This document shows, in pieces, positions 1 to 8,611 of a DNA stretch of 60,314 nt (positions within the stretch are counted from its first letter, which is position 1; each line of letters starts with the position of its first letter). The DNA is from Geofilum sp964396555. GTDB taxonomy: Bacteria > Bacteroidota > Bacteroidia > Bacteroidales > Marinilabiliaceae. The translations under genes were made by a program, and so were the position numbers. The stretch covers positions 1 through 60,314 of the forward strand of contig CAYNFX010000002.1 of NCBI GenBank assembly GCA_964396555.1. The letters are read 5' to 3'. The notes under the pieces were generated by a model, which did not search any database, was not told where the DNA came from, and saw nothing but the letters and a program-made list of their open reading frames with translations.

Positions 1-590
1 ACAGCCTGAAGTACTGTTGCTGATGCACCATCTGCAAATATCATTACATCTCTGTCGTGTGGGTCTGCCATCCTGCTTATGGTGTCTGCACCAATTACAA
101 GGATGTTTTTGGCATCGCCTGACTTGATATAATAGTTGGCATGTATCATTGCCTGAGTCCATCCCGGACAGCCAAAAGTCATGTCGTAAGCAATTGTGCT
201 GGGGTTTTTAATCTTCAGCTTGCTTTTTACACGGGATGCCAGTGTGGGAAGCATGTCCGGAAAGTTGGAGCCTGGTTTAACGTCACCCAGGTTGTGAGCT
301 ACAATAATATAGTCAAGGTCCTCCTTGCTTATTTTAGCATCCTCAATAGCCTCTGCAGCAGCAATTGCTGCCATGTCTGAGGTCAAAATATTGTCGGGGG
401 CAACCCGCCTTTCAAAGATATCCGTGATTTGTTCGAATTTTCTTGTTATCTCTCTGCCAGGGAGGTCTATCTTTGTTCCGTCTTCATTCATGAAGACATT
501 GTTTTCAAAGTCACAGTTTTTTACAACCACTGGTGGGATATAGCTTCCCGAACCTTTAATTACGGCATAGATTGTTTTGTTTGAAACCAT
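1..590 (-). CDS. 3-oxoacyl-ACP synthase III (FabH-like), C-terminal part outside the window
   Basis: Only the first 196 codons are visible; the gene runs off the left edge. Translating the minus strand from the ATG at 588-590 gives an uninterrupted thiolase-fold N-terminal half. The expected active-site cysteine is Cys141 in the context TFGCPGWTQA, preceded by an AYDM segment. Further on come the LVIGAD and DGASATVL segments typical of ketoacyl-ACP synthase III. The family condenses an acyl-CoA with malonyl-ACP to start fatty-acid synthesis in the cytoplasm; the catalytic His and Asn would lie in the missing half. It starts 16 bp downstream of lpxH on the same strand, so co-transcription is likely. 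FabH and the related specialised KASIII enzymes cannot be separated from this fragment, so no symbol is given. Confidence 0.85.
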   Translation of the reverse strand, partial: MVSNKTIYAVIKGSGSYIPPVVVKNCDFENNVFMNEDGTKIDLPGREITRKFEQITDIFERRVAPDNILTSDMAAIAAAEAIEDAKISKEDLDYIIVAHNLGDVKPGSNFPDMLPTLASRVKSKLKIKNPSTIAYDMTFGCPGWTQAMIHANYYIKSGDAKNILVIGADTISRMADPHDRDVMIFADGASATVLQA

Positions 591-606
591 TTAATATAGT
601 TTTTGG

Positions 607-1362
607 TTACTCCTTGAAAAATTTCAGTTGGAACTCTGATCCATCCCACTCGCCATAGGAAAAATTGGTTATCCAATCGCCGAGATAGATCAATTTGCAA
701 TTCTGGTTTAGCTGAAAAGTTTTGGCAAGATGCCGATGCCCGAATATGAAATAGTCGAAATGATCAGTTTTGATCACGTCTTTAGCCCATGAAATAAGCC
801 ATTCATATTCTTCACCCTGAAATACTGAACCGTCTTCGGCCATATTCTTCTCCCTGCTTTTGCGGGACAGGAAACCGGCCAGTCTGATCCCGAGATCAGG
901 ATGCACTAATCGAAACAATCGTTGAGCGAGTTTGTTGGTGAAAAGCGCTTTTATGCGGAGAAAAGTTTTCTCATGCTTAGTAAGACCATCTCCATGAGCC
1001 AGAAAAAAACGCTTGTCGTTTAGGTTTATGATGAGTGGTTCACGGTATACCTTGACACCTGTCTCAGCAGGCAGGTAGTCGAATACCCATATGTCATGAT
1101 TTCCAGTGAAAAAGTGTACCGGTATTCCGCTGTCGGTAAACTCTGCAATTTTCCCAAGAAGGCGCGTAAAGCCCTTTGGCACAGCTTTTTTGTATTCAAA
1201 CCAAAAGTCGAAAATATCTCCCATGAGATACAATTCCGAGGCTGTTGGTTTGATAGAATCCAGCCACCTTACAAAGCGCCTCTCATGAGCCAAGTGGTCA
1301 CTTATGGTTGGAGCTCCCAAATGCACATCAGAGGCAAAGTATATTTTCTTTGTTGGTTCCAA
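607..1362 (-). CDS. lpxH: UDP-2,3-diacylglucosamine diphosphatase (lipid A synthesis)
   Basis: This 251-residue calcineurin-type phosphoesterase has all the metal-site motifs: DVH (12-14), GDxxD (48-52), GNHD (87-90), HGDG (123-126) and GHRH (208-211). LpxH hydrolyses UDP-2,3-diacylglucosamine to lipid X and UMP at the inner face of the cytoplasmic membrane, the fourth step of lipid A synthesis. The length fits the family. The start is a TTG at 1360-1362: it gives the expected MEPTKKIYFASDVH beginning, and no in-frame ATG lies nearby upstream. It sits 29 bp downstream of a thioredoxin-like lipoprotein gene and 16 bp upstream of fabH, forming an envelope/lipid group. LpxG or another metallophosphatase is less likely because of the short length and motif spacing. 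Confidence 0.9.
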   Translation of the reverse strand: MEPTKKIYFASDVHLGAPTISDHLAHERRFVRWLDSIKPTASELYLMGDIFDFWFEYKKAVPKGFTRLLGKIAEFTDSGIPVHFFTGNHDIWVFDYLPAETGVKVYREPLIINLNDKRFFLAHGDGLTKHEKTFLRIKALFTNKLAQRLFRLVHPDLGIRLAGFLSRKSREKNMAEDGSVFQGEEYEWLISWAKDVIKTDHFDYFIFGHRHLAKTFQLNQNCKLIYLGDWITNFSYGEWDGSEFQLKFFKE

Positions 1363-1391
1363 ATCAAGCCTTCTTTGGTTAGCAATTCTCC

Positions 1392-2558
1392 TTAGAGCAG
1401 CTCCCTGAGTCTTTCCTCAAGAATTGAGCCATAAAGATCCTTGCCTACTATATTGCCTTCCCTGTCAAGAAGGTAGTTTGCCGGGATTCTGCTCACATTG
1501 TACTTCCTGGCTGCAGCAGAATTTGTGTGTTGCAGCTCTGAAACGGAAATCCATTGAATATCTTCCTTTACCAGGCTGTTTTCCCAAAGCACTTTGCTTT
1601 GTTCTAGGTTAACCTGATAGATCTCGAATCCACGGTCTTTATATTTATTGTATACTGATTTCAGTCCCTTGACAGCATTTACTGAAGGGTCGTCCCATGA
1701 AGCGCTGAATTGAAGCAGCACAACCTTTCCCTTTAATGAAGAAAGAGCTATTTCTTCTCCCTTTACATTCTTTGCCTTGATATCAGGAGCACCGACTACT
1801 TCGCTTTTGCTAAGGAGTTCCTGTATTTGTTGATTGTTTTTTTCCCAGGCCTTGATACCAAGTACCATGTCATACAGGTGCTTTGTCCTTGGGGCATCCG
1901 GATAAATCAGGTTAAGGCTTGTGGCGACTGTAGCATAGTACACCTGATCCTTTTTGTCGTATACATTCATAATCAACGACTCATCCTTTAAGGGCAGAAA
2001 GAGAGCGTAGTAACTTGCAAAAGAACGGGGATTTTCCATAACAAAGGAGCCTACGCCATCCTTATAACTGGTGATGAGTTTATTTATCTCTTCGTTGATT
2101 GACTCTAAATTGTTGTTTTTTTCAGCATCAGTCATGTTTTCGTACAGCGCGATAAGGCTGTCAACCTGTGTCCTAAGAGTACGGATGTTCTGGTTGAGGA
2201 TCTGGATGTGCTTCGAACCGATAGAATTACGAATTGTATAGGCTGTTGAGAAGGAAGCCTTTTCTGCTATCACTTCAATAGTTTCAGTGCTGTCTCCAAG
2301 TAGAGTAATAAATTTCTTGGGTGAAAGAGCGAGCTTCAGGAAGGTAGGTTTTGTTAGTGTGTTGAGCTTGAACTGAAAAGTACCATTCTTCTTTATCTTG
2401 GTACTGTCAAGTAATACGTCCTGATCCAAGTCTATCCTGTATAGGTAGAGATGTTCACTTTGGGCATTTTCAATATTACCCCTAACAGTAAAACTCTCTT
2501 TGTTGGAACATCCGGCAGCAATTACTACGGCCAGAATTAATGCTATTATTTGCTTCAT
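1392..2558 (-). CDS. Thioredoxin-fold lipoprotein (DUF4369 plus TlpA-like domain) without redox cysteines
   Basis: I take the ATG at 2558 (MKQIIALILA) rather than the in-frame ATG at 2588, because it places a Lys and a hydrophobic stretch directly at the N terminus. The lipobox VVIAAGC puts the lipidated cysteine at residue 17. Residues about 25-115 resemble the DUF4369 beta domain (FTVRGNIENA), and a helical segment follows. From about residue 255 there is a TlpA/AhpC-like domain (GKVVLLQFSASW). Where the family has WCxxC, this protein has SASWDDPS (285-292), so both redox cysteines are missing. The cis-proline loop SRIPANY (Pro359) is kept. It is probably anchored at the periplasmic side of a membrane, with a binding or scaffold role rather than disulfide exchange. 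A paralogue lies directly upstream. Confidence 0.8.
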   Translation of the reverse strand: MKQIIALILAVVIAAGCSNKESFTVRGNIENAQSEHLYLYRIDLDQDVLLDSTKIKKNGTFQFKLNTLTKPTFLKLALSPKKFITLLGDSTETIEVIAEKASFSTAYTIRNSIGSKHIQILNQNIRTLRTQVDSLIALYENMTDAEKNNNLESINEEINKLITSYKDGVGSFVMENPRSFASYYALFLPLKDESLIMNVYDKKDQVYYATVATSLNLIYPDAPRTKHLYDMVLGIKAWEKNNQQIQELLSKSEVVGAPDIKAKNVKGEEIALSSLKGKVVLLQFSASWDDPSVNAVKGLKSVYNKYKDRGFEIYQVNLEQSKVLWENSLVKEDIQWISVSELQHTNSAAARKYNVSRIPANYLLDREGNIVGKDLYGSILEERLRELL

Positions 2559-2609
2559 TGAAGTTATTATAGTTTTGTTGATGGTCATATAGAGTTCGCA
2601 AATATAGGG

Positions 2610-3725
2610 TTATTTTTCAACTAATTGCCCGATAACCTGCTGTAGCCTGTCATCCCACACATTCCGTGCTGCAATAATGCCTGACTGTGTAAGCACAAAA
2701 CATGCAGGCATATTCACTATTCCAAGTTCTTCCTTCAAATCCGGTGCGAGACCGCCTTCCAGATTCATGTAATAGTATTGGGGCACATCTCTGAACACCT
2801 CAGTAGAGTCAAAATTCAGGTACACTGCCTTCATACCTCTCCATCTGTATTGTCTGAGTAGTTCGGCACACCTGGTTTGCAAAGCTGCCTGCTCACTGTC
2901 ACTAGCGTCGAAAAGCCCAATAAATACGGGGGATCCTTTTAGGTCTGCAGTTCTTACAGTATCATTCTTGTTTATTGAAAGTATTAAGTCGGGAAAGCTG
3001 TCTCCTGCTTTAAGTAAGCCATGCTTCATCTGCATCTCATAGAGTTTTGCTACTTCCTTTCTGAAAGTTCTTACTTCACGCAAATCAGAATAAATTCCGA
3101 GAGTTGAGTCAACTTCAAAGTACAGGTCTCTGTATGTCCACATATCAAAAAGGGGCCTGTTGCCTGATGTTTGCATCAGGCCAACCATCCTTACAAGGGG
3201 GTGTTGACTAAGAGACAGTACTTTCTGCCTGTATGATTCGGTAATGGAGTCAAGTTCGTGCCTGAGTGCTTTGATTTCCTCAACACCCGGTTTCCACATA
3301 GAATCGGTTGTCAAAGCAGATGCATTATCCAAATCATTATGCCATTGTTTTGACACTTCTTTTAATGCCAGTAAATTTTCATGAAGCACAAAGCCTTCAG
3401 CCCTACTTCCTTTGGGAAAACTGAAGTACTGGGCGTCAATTACTATAGGCTTGCCATGCTGAAGTACAAGCAATATCTGGTTTTCCGGATTTTTTTGTAA
3501 AATGAAGAAACCTGACTCAACAGTGTCGGGTGTCCAGACAAATCTACCGTGATTATCTATAAGCAGGGTATCGATAAAAAGGTTGCCGGTGGCCGGGGTT
3601 ATAGTGAGGCGATTCCCTTCACCTCCCCAAATTATTCCTGATAATGCAGGGGCATTACTCCTGTCGGAGCATGCTAACAGGAATATTGTCGACGAAACAA
3701 ACAAAACGTTCCATAATTTGGCCAT
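2610..3725 (-). CDS. Second thioredoxin-fold lipoprotein without redox cysteines
   Basis: The 371-residue protein starts with a lipoprotein signal (VSSTIFLLAC, lipid cysteine 19). It has the same layout as its downstream neighbour: a beta-rich DUF4369-like N-terminal part (about 28-110), a helical middle, and a thioredoxin-like C-terminal domain from about residue 240 (GDSFPDLILS, then GSPVFIGLFDAS). The CXXC site reads FDASDSEQ (272-279), so it has no redox pair, but a cis-proline segment VNMPACFV remains. The two genes look like an old tandem duplication with strong divergence. A TATATTTG promoter box lies at 3745-3752, so this is probably the first gene of the unit leading to lpxH and fabH. 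The function is unknown. Stress-related TlpA-like proteins are common in Bacteroidota, but these two lack the chemistry. Confidence 0.75.
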   Translation of the reverse strand: MAKLWNVLFVSSTIFLLACSDRSNAPALSGIIWGGEGNRLTITPATGNLFIDTLLIDNHGRFVWTPDTVESGFFILQKNPENQILLVLQHGKPIVIDAQYFSFPKGSRAEGFVLHENLLALKEVSKQWHNDLDNASALTTDSMWKPGVEEIKALRHELDSITESYRQKVLSLSQHPLVRMVGLMQTSGNRPLFDMWTYRDLYFEVDSTLGIYSDLREVRTFRKEVAKLYEMQMKHGLLKAGDSFPDLILSINKNDTVRTADLKGSPVFIGLFDASDSEQAALQTRCAELLRQYRWRGMKAVYLNFDSTEVFRDVPQYYYMNLEGGLAPDLKEELGIVNMPACFVLTQSGIIAARNVWDDRLQQVIGQLVEK

Positions 3726-3744
3726 GACTGCACGTTTAGAGGCT

Positions 3745-3752
3745 CAAATATA
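3745..3752 (-). promoter_or_regulatory. Candidate Bacteroidota -7 promoter box for the 3725-590 gene group
   Basis: The minus strand reads TATATTTG, an exact match to TAnnTTTG, 19 bp before the ATG at 3725. No clear -33 TTTG was found at the usual distance, so support rests on the -7 box and its position. Confidence 0.5.
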
Positions 3753-3850
3753 ATGGTTTTAAGAATAGTCGCATAGGGTAAAAGCAACCCTGTGTTAAAA
3801 TTTACGTCATTTGATACAGAGGATTTGGAATCAGTAATTTTGGCGAAGAG

Positions 3851-3884
3851 AAAAGCCGGTCACCAAACGTGGTGACCGGCTTTT
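3851..3884 (-). terminator. Rho-independent terminator at the end of the ilv/leu operon
   Basis: A 15-bp perfect stem (3851-3865 with 3870-3884, core GCCGGTCACCA) with a 4-nt loop lies 17 bp after the leuB stop codon. On the minus strand it runs into TTTTCTCTTC. It separates the amino-acid operon from the lipoprotein genes. Confidence 0.9.
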
Positions 3885-3901
3885 ATTATTAGGCGCATCG
3901 C

Positions 3902-4969
3902 CTAGAAATTTTTCTTAATGTAATCAGCAAGCCAGCTTCCTACTTCAGATGTCTTTTTTGGATTAGTCTTGTCGATATCCTCAGTGACATAGCTTTGTTC
4001 GAGTGAGGCAGCTACGGCTTTTCTAATTATTTCGGCCTCGTCTTTGAGGTTGAATGCATACTCGAACATAAGAGCAGCCGATAGAACCATCGCAACAGGA
4101 TTAGCTATATCCTTTCCTGCAGCCTGCGGATAAGAACCGTGGATTGGTTCGAATACACTAGTATGTAGTCCGATTGAAGCTGATGGAAGTAGGCCCAGTG
4201 ATCCCGTGATCACTGATGCTTCGTCAGTTAGAATGTCGCCAAACATATTCTCGGTAACCATCACGTCGAAATTTTTTGGCCACTGAATTAGCTGCATTGC
4301 AGCATTATCAACGAACATATATTGGGTATCAACTTCAGGATACTGCTTTTCCATTTCCTGAGCTGTCTGACGCCACAGGCGAGATGTTTCAAGTACATTG
4401 GCCTTGTCCACCACTGTCAGCTTCTTGTTGCGTTTCATCGCGTATTCGAAACCGAGCTTAAGGATTCTTTCGATCTCGTCCCTGGTGTACACGCAAGTGT
4501 CGTATGCAGTGTTGCCGTTGTCGCTCCTTCCTTTATCACCGAAATAGATACCCCCTGTGAGTTCACGGATACAAATAAAGTCTGCTCCTTCAACAAGGTC
4601 CTTTCTGAGCGGCGACTTGTGCAGCAGTGAAGGGAAGGTTTCTACCGGGCGGATGTTTGCATAAAGTCCCAGTTGTTTGCGCATACGCAGCAGACCTTGT
4701 TCGGGTCTCACTTTTGCAGTGGGGTCATTATCAAACCTTGGATGTCCAATAGCTCCGAATAGCACTGCATCAGCCTCCATACATATCTTGTGGGTTGAGT
4801 CAGGATAAGGATCCCCTACAGCGTCAATAGCTGCAGCTCCTGTAACGGCCTCGGTATATTTGACTTCGTGTCCTTTCTTTTCACAAACTTCATTTACTAC
4901 TTTAATGGCCTGTTGCATTATCTCAGGGCCTATGCCGTCACCGGCAAGTACCGCAATGTTAAGTTTCAT
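3902..4969 (-). CDS. leuB: 3-isopropylmalate dehydrogenase
   Basis: At 355 residues the length is typical for the NAD-dependent decarboxylating dehydrogenase. The N terminus IAVLAGDGIGPEI, the ELTGGIYFG loop, the metal/substrate segment VDNAAMQLIQWP followed by TENMFGDILTDEAS, and the NAD-binding GSLGLLPSAS all match LeuB. It oxidises 3-isopropylmalate to 2-ketoisocaproate in leucine synthesis. If the citramalate route operates, the same enzyme may oxidise methylmalate to 2-ketobutyrate. It is the last gene of the operon, 21 bp after the citramalate-synthase-like gene, and is followed by a strong terminator. Isocitrate and tartrate dehydrogenases are relatives, but the leu context settles the call. 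Confidence 0.95.
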   Translation of the reverse strand: MKLNIAVLAGDGIGPEIMQQAIKVVNEVCEKKGHEVKYTEAVTGAAAIDAVGDPYPDSTHKICMEADAVLFGAIGHPRFDNDPTAKVRPEQGLLRMRKQLGLYANIRPVETFPSLLHKSPLRKDLVEGADFICIRELTGGIYFGDKGRSDNGNTAYDTCVYTRDEIERILKLGFEYAMKRNKKLTVVDKANVLETSRLWRQTAQEMEKQYPEVDTQYMFVDNAAMQLIQWPKNFDVMVTENMFGDILTDEASVITGSLGLLPSASIGLHTSVFEPIHGSYPQAAGKDIANPVAMVLSAALMFEYAFNLKDEAEIIRKAVAASLEQSYVTEDIDKTNPKKTSEVGSWLADYIKKNF

Positions 4970-4990
4970 CTGCTCTTTAGGTTTAATCGT

Positions 4991-6535
4991 TTAATTACTT
5001 GGGCTTTTAAATCTTAGCTCATCATTCTCAATCATGTTAAGCATTTTGAGAGTAGCTTTAATTGCAGCCTCTGTCTGGTCGGGATCGAGTCCTCTTGTCT
5101 TGAACTCGATGTCCTTGTATTCCCATGTAATTACAGTTTCGACAAGTGCGTCTGTCTTACCACCGGGAGGGATTGATACCCAATAGTCTGTAAGCATGGG
5201 GTGTTCTTTGCCAAGGCGGTCGTATATTTTCCAGAGGGCTTTCATAAAGGCATCATACTGTCCGTCTCCCACTGAGGTCTCAGAGTAAGTCTCTGATCCG
5301 ATCTGTATCCTAATGCTTGACACAGGCTTCATCTGTCTTACAAGAGTGAGGCTATAGTTGAGCAGCGTGATCTGTTCCTCAGTGTTATGATTCTTCAGTA
5401 CGTCTGAGATAATATAGGGCAGATCTTCCGTTGTAACTGTTTCCTTCTTATCTCCAAGCTCGATAACCCGTTGGGTAACCTTCTTCATATCTTCCTGGGT
5501 CAGCTCAATGCCCAGTTCCTGAAGATTTCGGAGTATGTTGGCCCTGCCAGAGGTCTTACCCAGGGCATAGCGTCGTACTCTACCGAAACGTTCCGGTAGC
5601 AGAGGGTTATGGTACAGGTTGTCTTTGTTGTCACCGTCGGCATGGACTCCGCTGCACTGCGTGAATACATACTCACCAATAAGTGGTTTATTGGCAGGCA
5701 CGCGAATACCGCTGAAGGATTCGACCATCTTTGACACGTGTGTCAGTTTGGATTCCACAAGGGAATTAGGGAGTTTCAGGTGGTCGTTGATAACTCCTAG
5801 CACACTTGCGAGTGGGGCGTTACCTGCCCTTTCGCCGAGGCCGTTGACAGTAGTATGAACTCCTTTGATACCAGCCTTTAGTGACATGTAAACATTTGCC
5901 ACAGAAAAGTCATAGTCGTTGTGAGCATGGAAGTCAAAATGGACATCCGGATAGCGGTCTGCCATGGCCTTACATGCATCATAACACTGATCGGGGTTAA
6001 GAACACCCAGGGTGTCGGGAAGCATTATTCTCCTGACCTTTGTTTTACTCAGTCGGTCAACCATGAAGAACACATAATCGGGTGAGGAAAGCATGCCATT
6101 GGACCAGTCTTCGAGATATACATTGACTTCTATTCCTCTTTTGCTTGACTCATTGATTACAAGTTCAATATCCTTCCAGTGTTCCTCCGGGGTTTTCCTG
6201 AGCTGGCTGGTAACGTGCCGTAGGGACCCTTTGGTAAGTAGGTTCAACACCTTACCTCCGGCGTTTTCTATCCAGTCGAGCGAGGTGTTGCCATCAACAA
6301 AACCGAGTATCTCGACTTTTCCGAGGCAGCCGTTCTTTGCCGCCCAGTCTGTGATCCTTTTGACTGAACGGAATTCACCTTCTGACACTCGTGCCGATGC
6401 TACTTCGATCCGGTTTACCTTCAGCTCTTCAAGCAAAAGACGGGCAATAGCCAGTTTTTCCGCTTCACTGAATGATACGCCAGTGGTTTGCTCCCCATCT
6501 CTAAGGGTAGTGTCCATTATTTCTACTAAACCCAT
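4991..6535 (-). CDS. cimA: Alpha-isopropylmalate synthase paralogue, probably (R)-citramalate synthase
   Basis: I choose the ATG at 6535 over TTG codons just upstream; it begins MGLVEIMDTTLRDGEQT. The HMGL-like TIM barrel carries the TLRDGEQ motif and the metal-binding HAHNDYDFSVAN segment. The C-terminal LeuA-type regulatory domain is present (about 400-500, IRIQIGSETYSETSVGDG). It is clearly diverged from the LeuA of the same operon (8612-10108), for example MDTTLRDGEQTTGV against FDTTLRDGEQVPGC. Citramalate synthase condenses pyruvate with acetyl-CoA. LeuCD and LeuB could then yield 2-ketobutyrate for isoleucine without threonine deaminase. Its position between leuD and leuB supports this. 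Substrate choice cannot be proven from sequence by eye, and homocitrate synthase or a second LeuA are alternatives. Confidence 0.75.
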   Translation of the reverse strand: MGLVEIMDTTLRDGEQTTGVSFSEAEKLAIARLLLEELKVNRIEVASARVSEGEFRSVKRITDWAAKNGCLGKVEILGFVDGNTSLDWIENAGGKVLNLLTKGSLRHVTSQLRKTPEEHWKDIELVINESSKRGIEVNVYLEDWSNGMLSSPDYVFFMVDRLSKTKVRRIMLPDTLGVLNPDQCYDACKAMADRYPDVHFDFHAHNDYDFSVANVYMSLKAGIKGVHTTVNGLGERAGNAPLASVLGVINDHLKLPNSLVESKLTHVSKMVESFSGIRVPANKPLIGEYVFTQCSGVHADGDNKDNLYHNPLLPERFGRVRRYALGKTSGRANILRNLQELGIELTQEDMKKVTQRVIELGDKKETVTTEDLPYIISDVLKNHNTEEQITLLNYSLTLVRQMKPVSSIRIQIGSETYSETSVGDGQYDAFMKALWKIYDRLGKEHPMLTDYWVSIPPGGKTDALVETVITWEYKDIEFKTRGLDPDQTEAAIKATLKMLNMIENDELRFKSPSN

Positions 6536-6541
6536 CAACAA

Positions 6542-7138
6542 CTATTTTGAGTTTTCTGCCTCAAACTTCTCGATTTTGCCTTTTATGCTCAACAGGTAAT
6601 CTATATCGTCATATCCGTTGGTCATGCACTTTTTCTTATAAGGGTTGATATCAAACTGGTCTGAGATACCCAGTGAGGGAACTGATACAGTCTGATTCTC
6701 AAGGTCAACTTTGACAACTACCTGAGGGTTGGCTTCAATTGCCTCGAAGAGTTTTGCAAGAAACTCTTCGCTGATCTGAACAGGCAGTACGCCGTTGTTA
6801 AGTGCATTATTCTTGAAGATGTCGGCAAAGAAGCTTGATATCACAGCTTTAAAACCGTAGCCAGCAACAGCCCATGCTGCGTGCTCACGGCTTGATCCGC
6901 TACCAAAATTCTTTCCTGCTACTAGAACCTGACCCGAATACTTGGGATTGTTGAGTACAAAATCAGGCTTTGGATTTCCTTCCTTGTCATAGCGCCAGTC
7001 GCGAAACAGGTTGTCACCAAATCCTTCGCGAGTTGTGGCTTTAAGAAAACGAGCAGGTATTATCTGGTCGGTATCTATATTTTCTATCGGCAGTGGAACA
7101 GCCGTAGTTTCAAGTGTTACGAATTTCTCTCTTGGCAT
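6542..7138 (-). CDS. leuD: 3-isopropylmalate dehydratase small subunit
   Basis: This 198-residue swivel-domain protein begins MPREKFVTLETTAVPLPIENIDTDQIIPARFLK, the usual LeuD opening. It has the GKNFGSGSSREHAAWAV substrate-loop motif and the FADIFKNNALNNGVLPV segment. Together with LeuC it forms the isopropylmalate isomerase, which moves the hydroxyl group of 2-isopropylmalate, and can also act on citramalate in other organisms. It lies 30 bp after leuC, and its stop is only a few bases before the cimA-like start, so translation of the two is probably coupled. Confidence 0.95.
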   Translation of the reverse strand: MPREKFVTLETTAVPLPIENIDTDQIIPARFLKATTREGFGDNLFRDWRYDKEGNPKPDFVLNNPKYSGQVLVAGKNFGSGSSREHAAWAVAGYGFKAVISSFFADIFKNNALNNGVLPVQISEEFLAKLFEAIEANPQVVVKVDLENQTVSVPSLGISDQFDINPYKKKCMTNGYDDIDYLLSIKGKIEKFEAENSK

Positions 7139-7168
7139 CAGTTTGAAATATTAAAGTTGAAAGAAAAA

Positions 7169-8569
7169 TTAAAGCATTGTGCGCGGGTCGGTTACCACCC
7201 CGGTAATCAGGGTTGCTGCAGCAGTCAAAGGACTGGCAAGCATGGTTCTTGCACCGGGACCCTGTCTTCCTTCAAAATTTCTGTTGGATGTCGATACAGC
7301 ATATTTTCCTTCAGGTATCTTGTCATCATTCATAGCAAGACAAGCCGAGCATCCTGGTTGACGCAGTTTGACGCCTGCAGCCTCGAGGATATCACGGATA
7401 CCTTCTTCGATTGCCTGCTGTTCAACCTGCTTACTTCCTGGCACTACCCAAGCAGTTACATGGTCTGCTTTTTTCTTGCCTTTAATGAAGTTGGCGAAAG
7501 CCCTGAGGTCTTCAATACGGCCGTTTGTACAGCTTCCCACGAAGACGTAATCAACTCTCTTACCCATAATAGGTTCGCCGGGATTGAAGTTCATATACTC
7601 CAGGGACTTAACGAAACTAGTCTGTGAAGCTTTATCAAGGTCTTCTACATTTGGAATATGCTTAGTTATGCCGATACCCATACCCGGATTGGTTCCGTAT
7701 GTGATCATAGGTTCGATATCTGCTGCATCATAGGTCAGTTCTTTGTCGAATTTAGCATCCGAATCGCTAGGCAGTTTGCGCCATTCTTCGACACATCTGT
7801 CCCAGTCTTTGCCCTTTGGAGCAAACTCACGACCTTTTACATATTCGATAGTGGTTTCATCGGGGGCTATCATACCTCCTCGTGCACCCATTTCGATACT
7901 CATATTACAGATAGTCATACGGCCTTCCATAGATAAGCTGCGTATTGCAGAGCCGGCAAACTCAACAAAGTAGCCTGTTCCTCCACCTGTAGTAAGTTTT
8001 GAGATAATGAATAGTACGATGTCTTTTGCTACGACCCCAGGTTTGAGCTGTCCCTCGATATTGATCCTCATTGTCTTTGGACGGGACTGCATCAGACACT
8101 GGGTTGCAAGCACCATTTCCACTTCGCTTGTACCGATACCGAAGGCAATGCTACCAAAGGCACCGTGAGTGGAGGTATGACTGTCACCGCATACTATTGT
8201 CATACCAGGCTGGGTAAGGCCCAGTTCGGGACCAATAACGTGAACAATACCGTTGTAGGGGTGATTAAGCCCGTACAGAGGCACATTGTATTCAGCGCAG
8301 TTTTCCTTGAGTTTGTTAACCTGGAAACGGCTGAGCTCATCCTGAATAGGCAAGTGTTGATCAAGAGTAGGGATGTTGTGGTCGGCGGTTGCAACCGTCC
8401 TGTCCGGACGGAGCACCTTTATCCCTCTTGTTTTTAAGCCTGCGAACGCCTGGGGACTTGTTACCTCATGTATCATGTGGCGATCGATGTATAATACACT
8501 GGGACCTCCTTCAATGTTATCCACTACGTGTTTTTCCCAGATTTTGTCGAAAAGTGTTTTTCCAGCCAA
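7169..8569 (-). CDS. leuC: 3-isopropylmalate dehydratase large subunit
   Basis: The 466-residue aconitase-family subunit has the 4Fe-4S ligands in FVGSCTNGR and in the CSACLAMN segment near the C terminus. It also has the DRHMIHEVTSPQAF and CGDSHTSTHGAFG substrate-binding segments. The only workable start is a TTG at 8567-8569: an in-frame stop lies five codons upstream, and the protein then begins AGKTLFDKIWEKHVVD, as LeuC proteins do. It isomerises 2-isopropylmalate with LeuD. It sits between leuA and leuD in the operon. Confidence 0.95.
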   Translation of the reverse strand: MAGKTLFDKIWEKHVVDNIEGGPSVLYIDRHMIHEVTSPQAFAGLKTRGIKVLRPDRTVATADHNIPTLDQHLPIQDELSRFQVNKLKENCAEYNVPLYGLNHPYNGIVHVIGPELGLTQPGMTIVCGDSHTSTHGAFGSIAFGIGTSEVEMVLATQCLMQSRPKTMRINIEGQLKPGVVAKDIVLFIISKLTTGGGTGYFVEFAGSAIRSLSMEGRMTICNMSIEMGARGGMIAPDETTIEYVKGREFAPKGKDWDRCVEEWRKLPSDSDAKFDKELTYDAADIEPMITYGTNPGMGIGITKHIPNVEDLDKASQTSFVKSLEYMNFNPGEPIMGKRVDYVFVGSCTNGRIEDLRAFANFIKGKKKADHVTAWVVPGSKQVEQQAIEEGIRDILEAAGVKLRQPGCSACLAMNDDKIPEGKYAVSTSNRNFEGRQGPGARTMLASPLTAAATLITGVVTDPRTML

Positions 8570-8611
8570 GGTGCTTAAGTTTTAGTGGTTACTATATTAC
8601 TTTATTATAGA

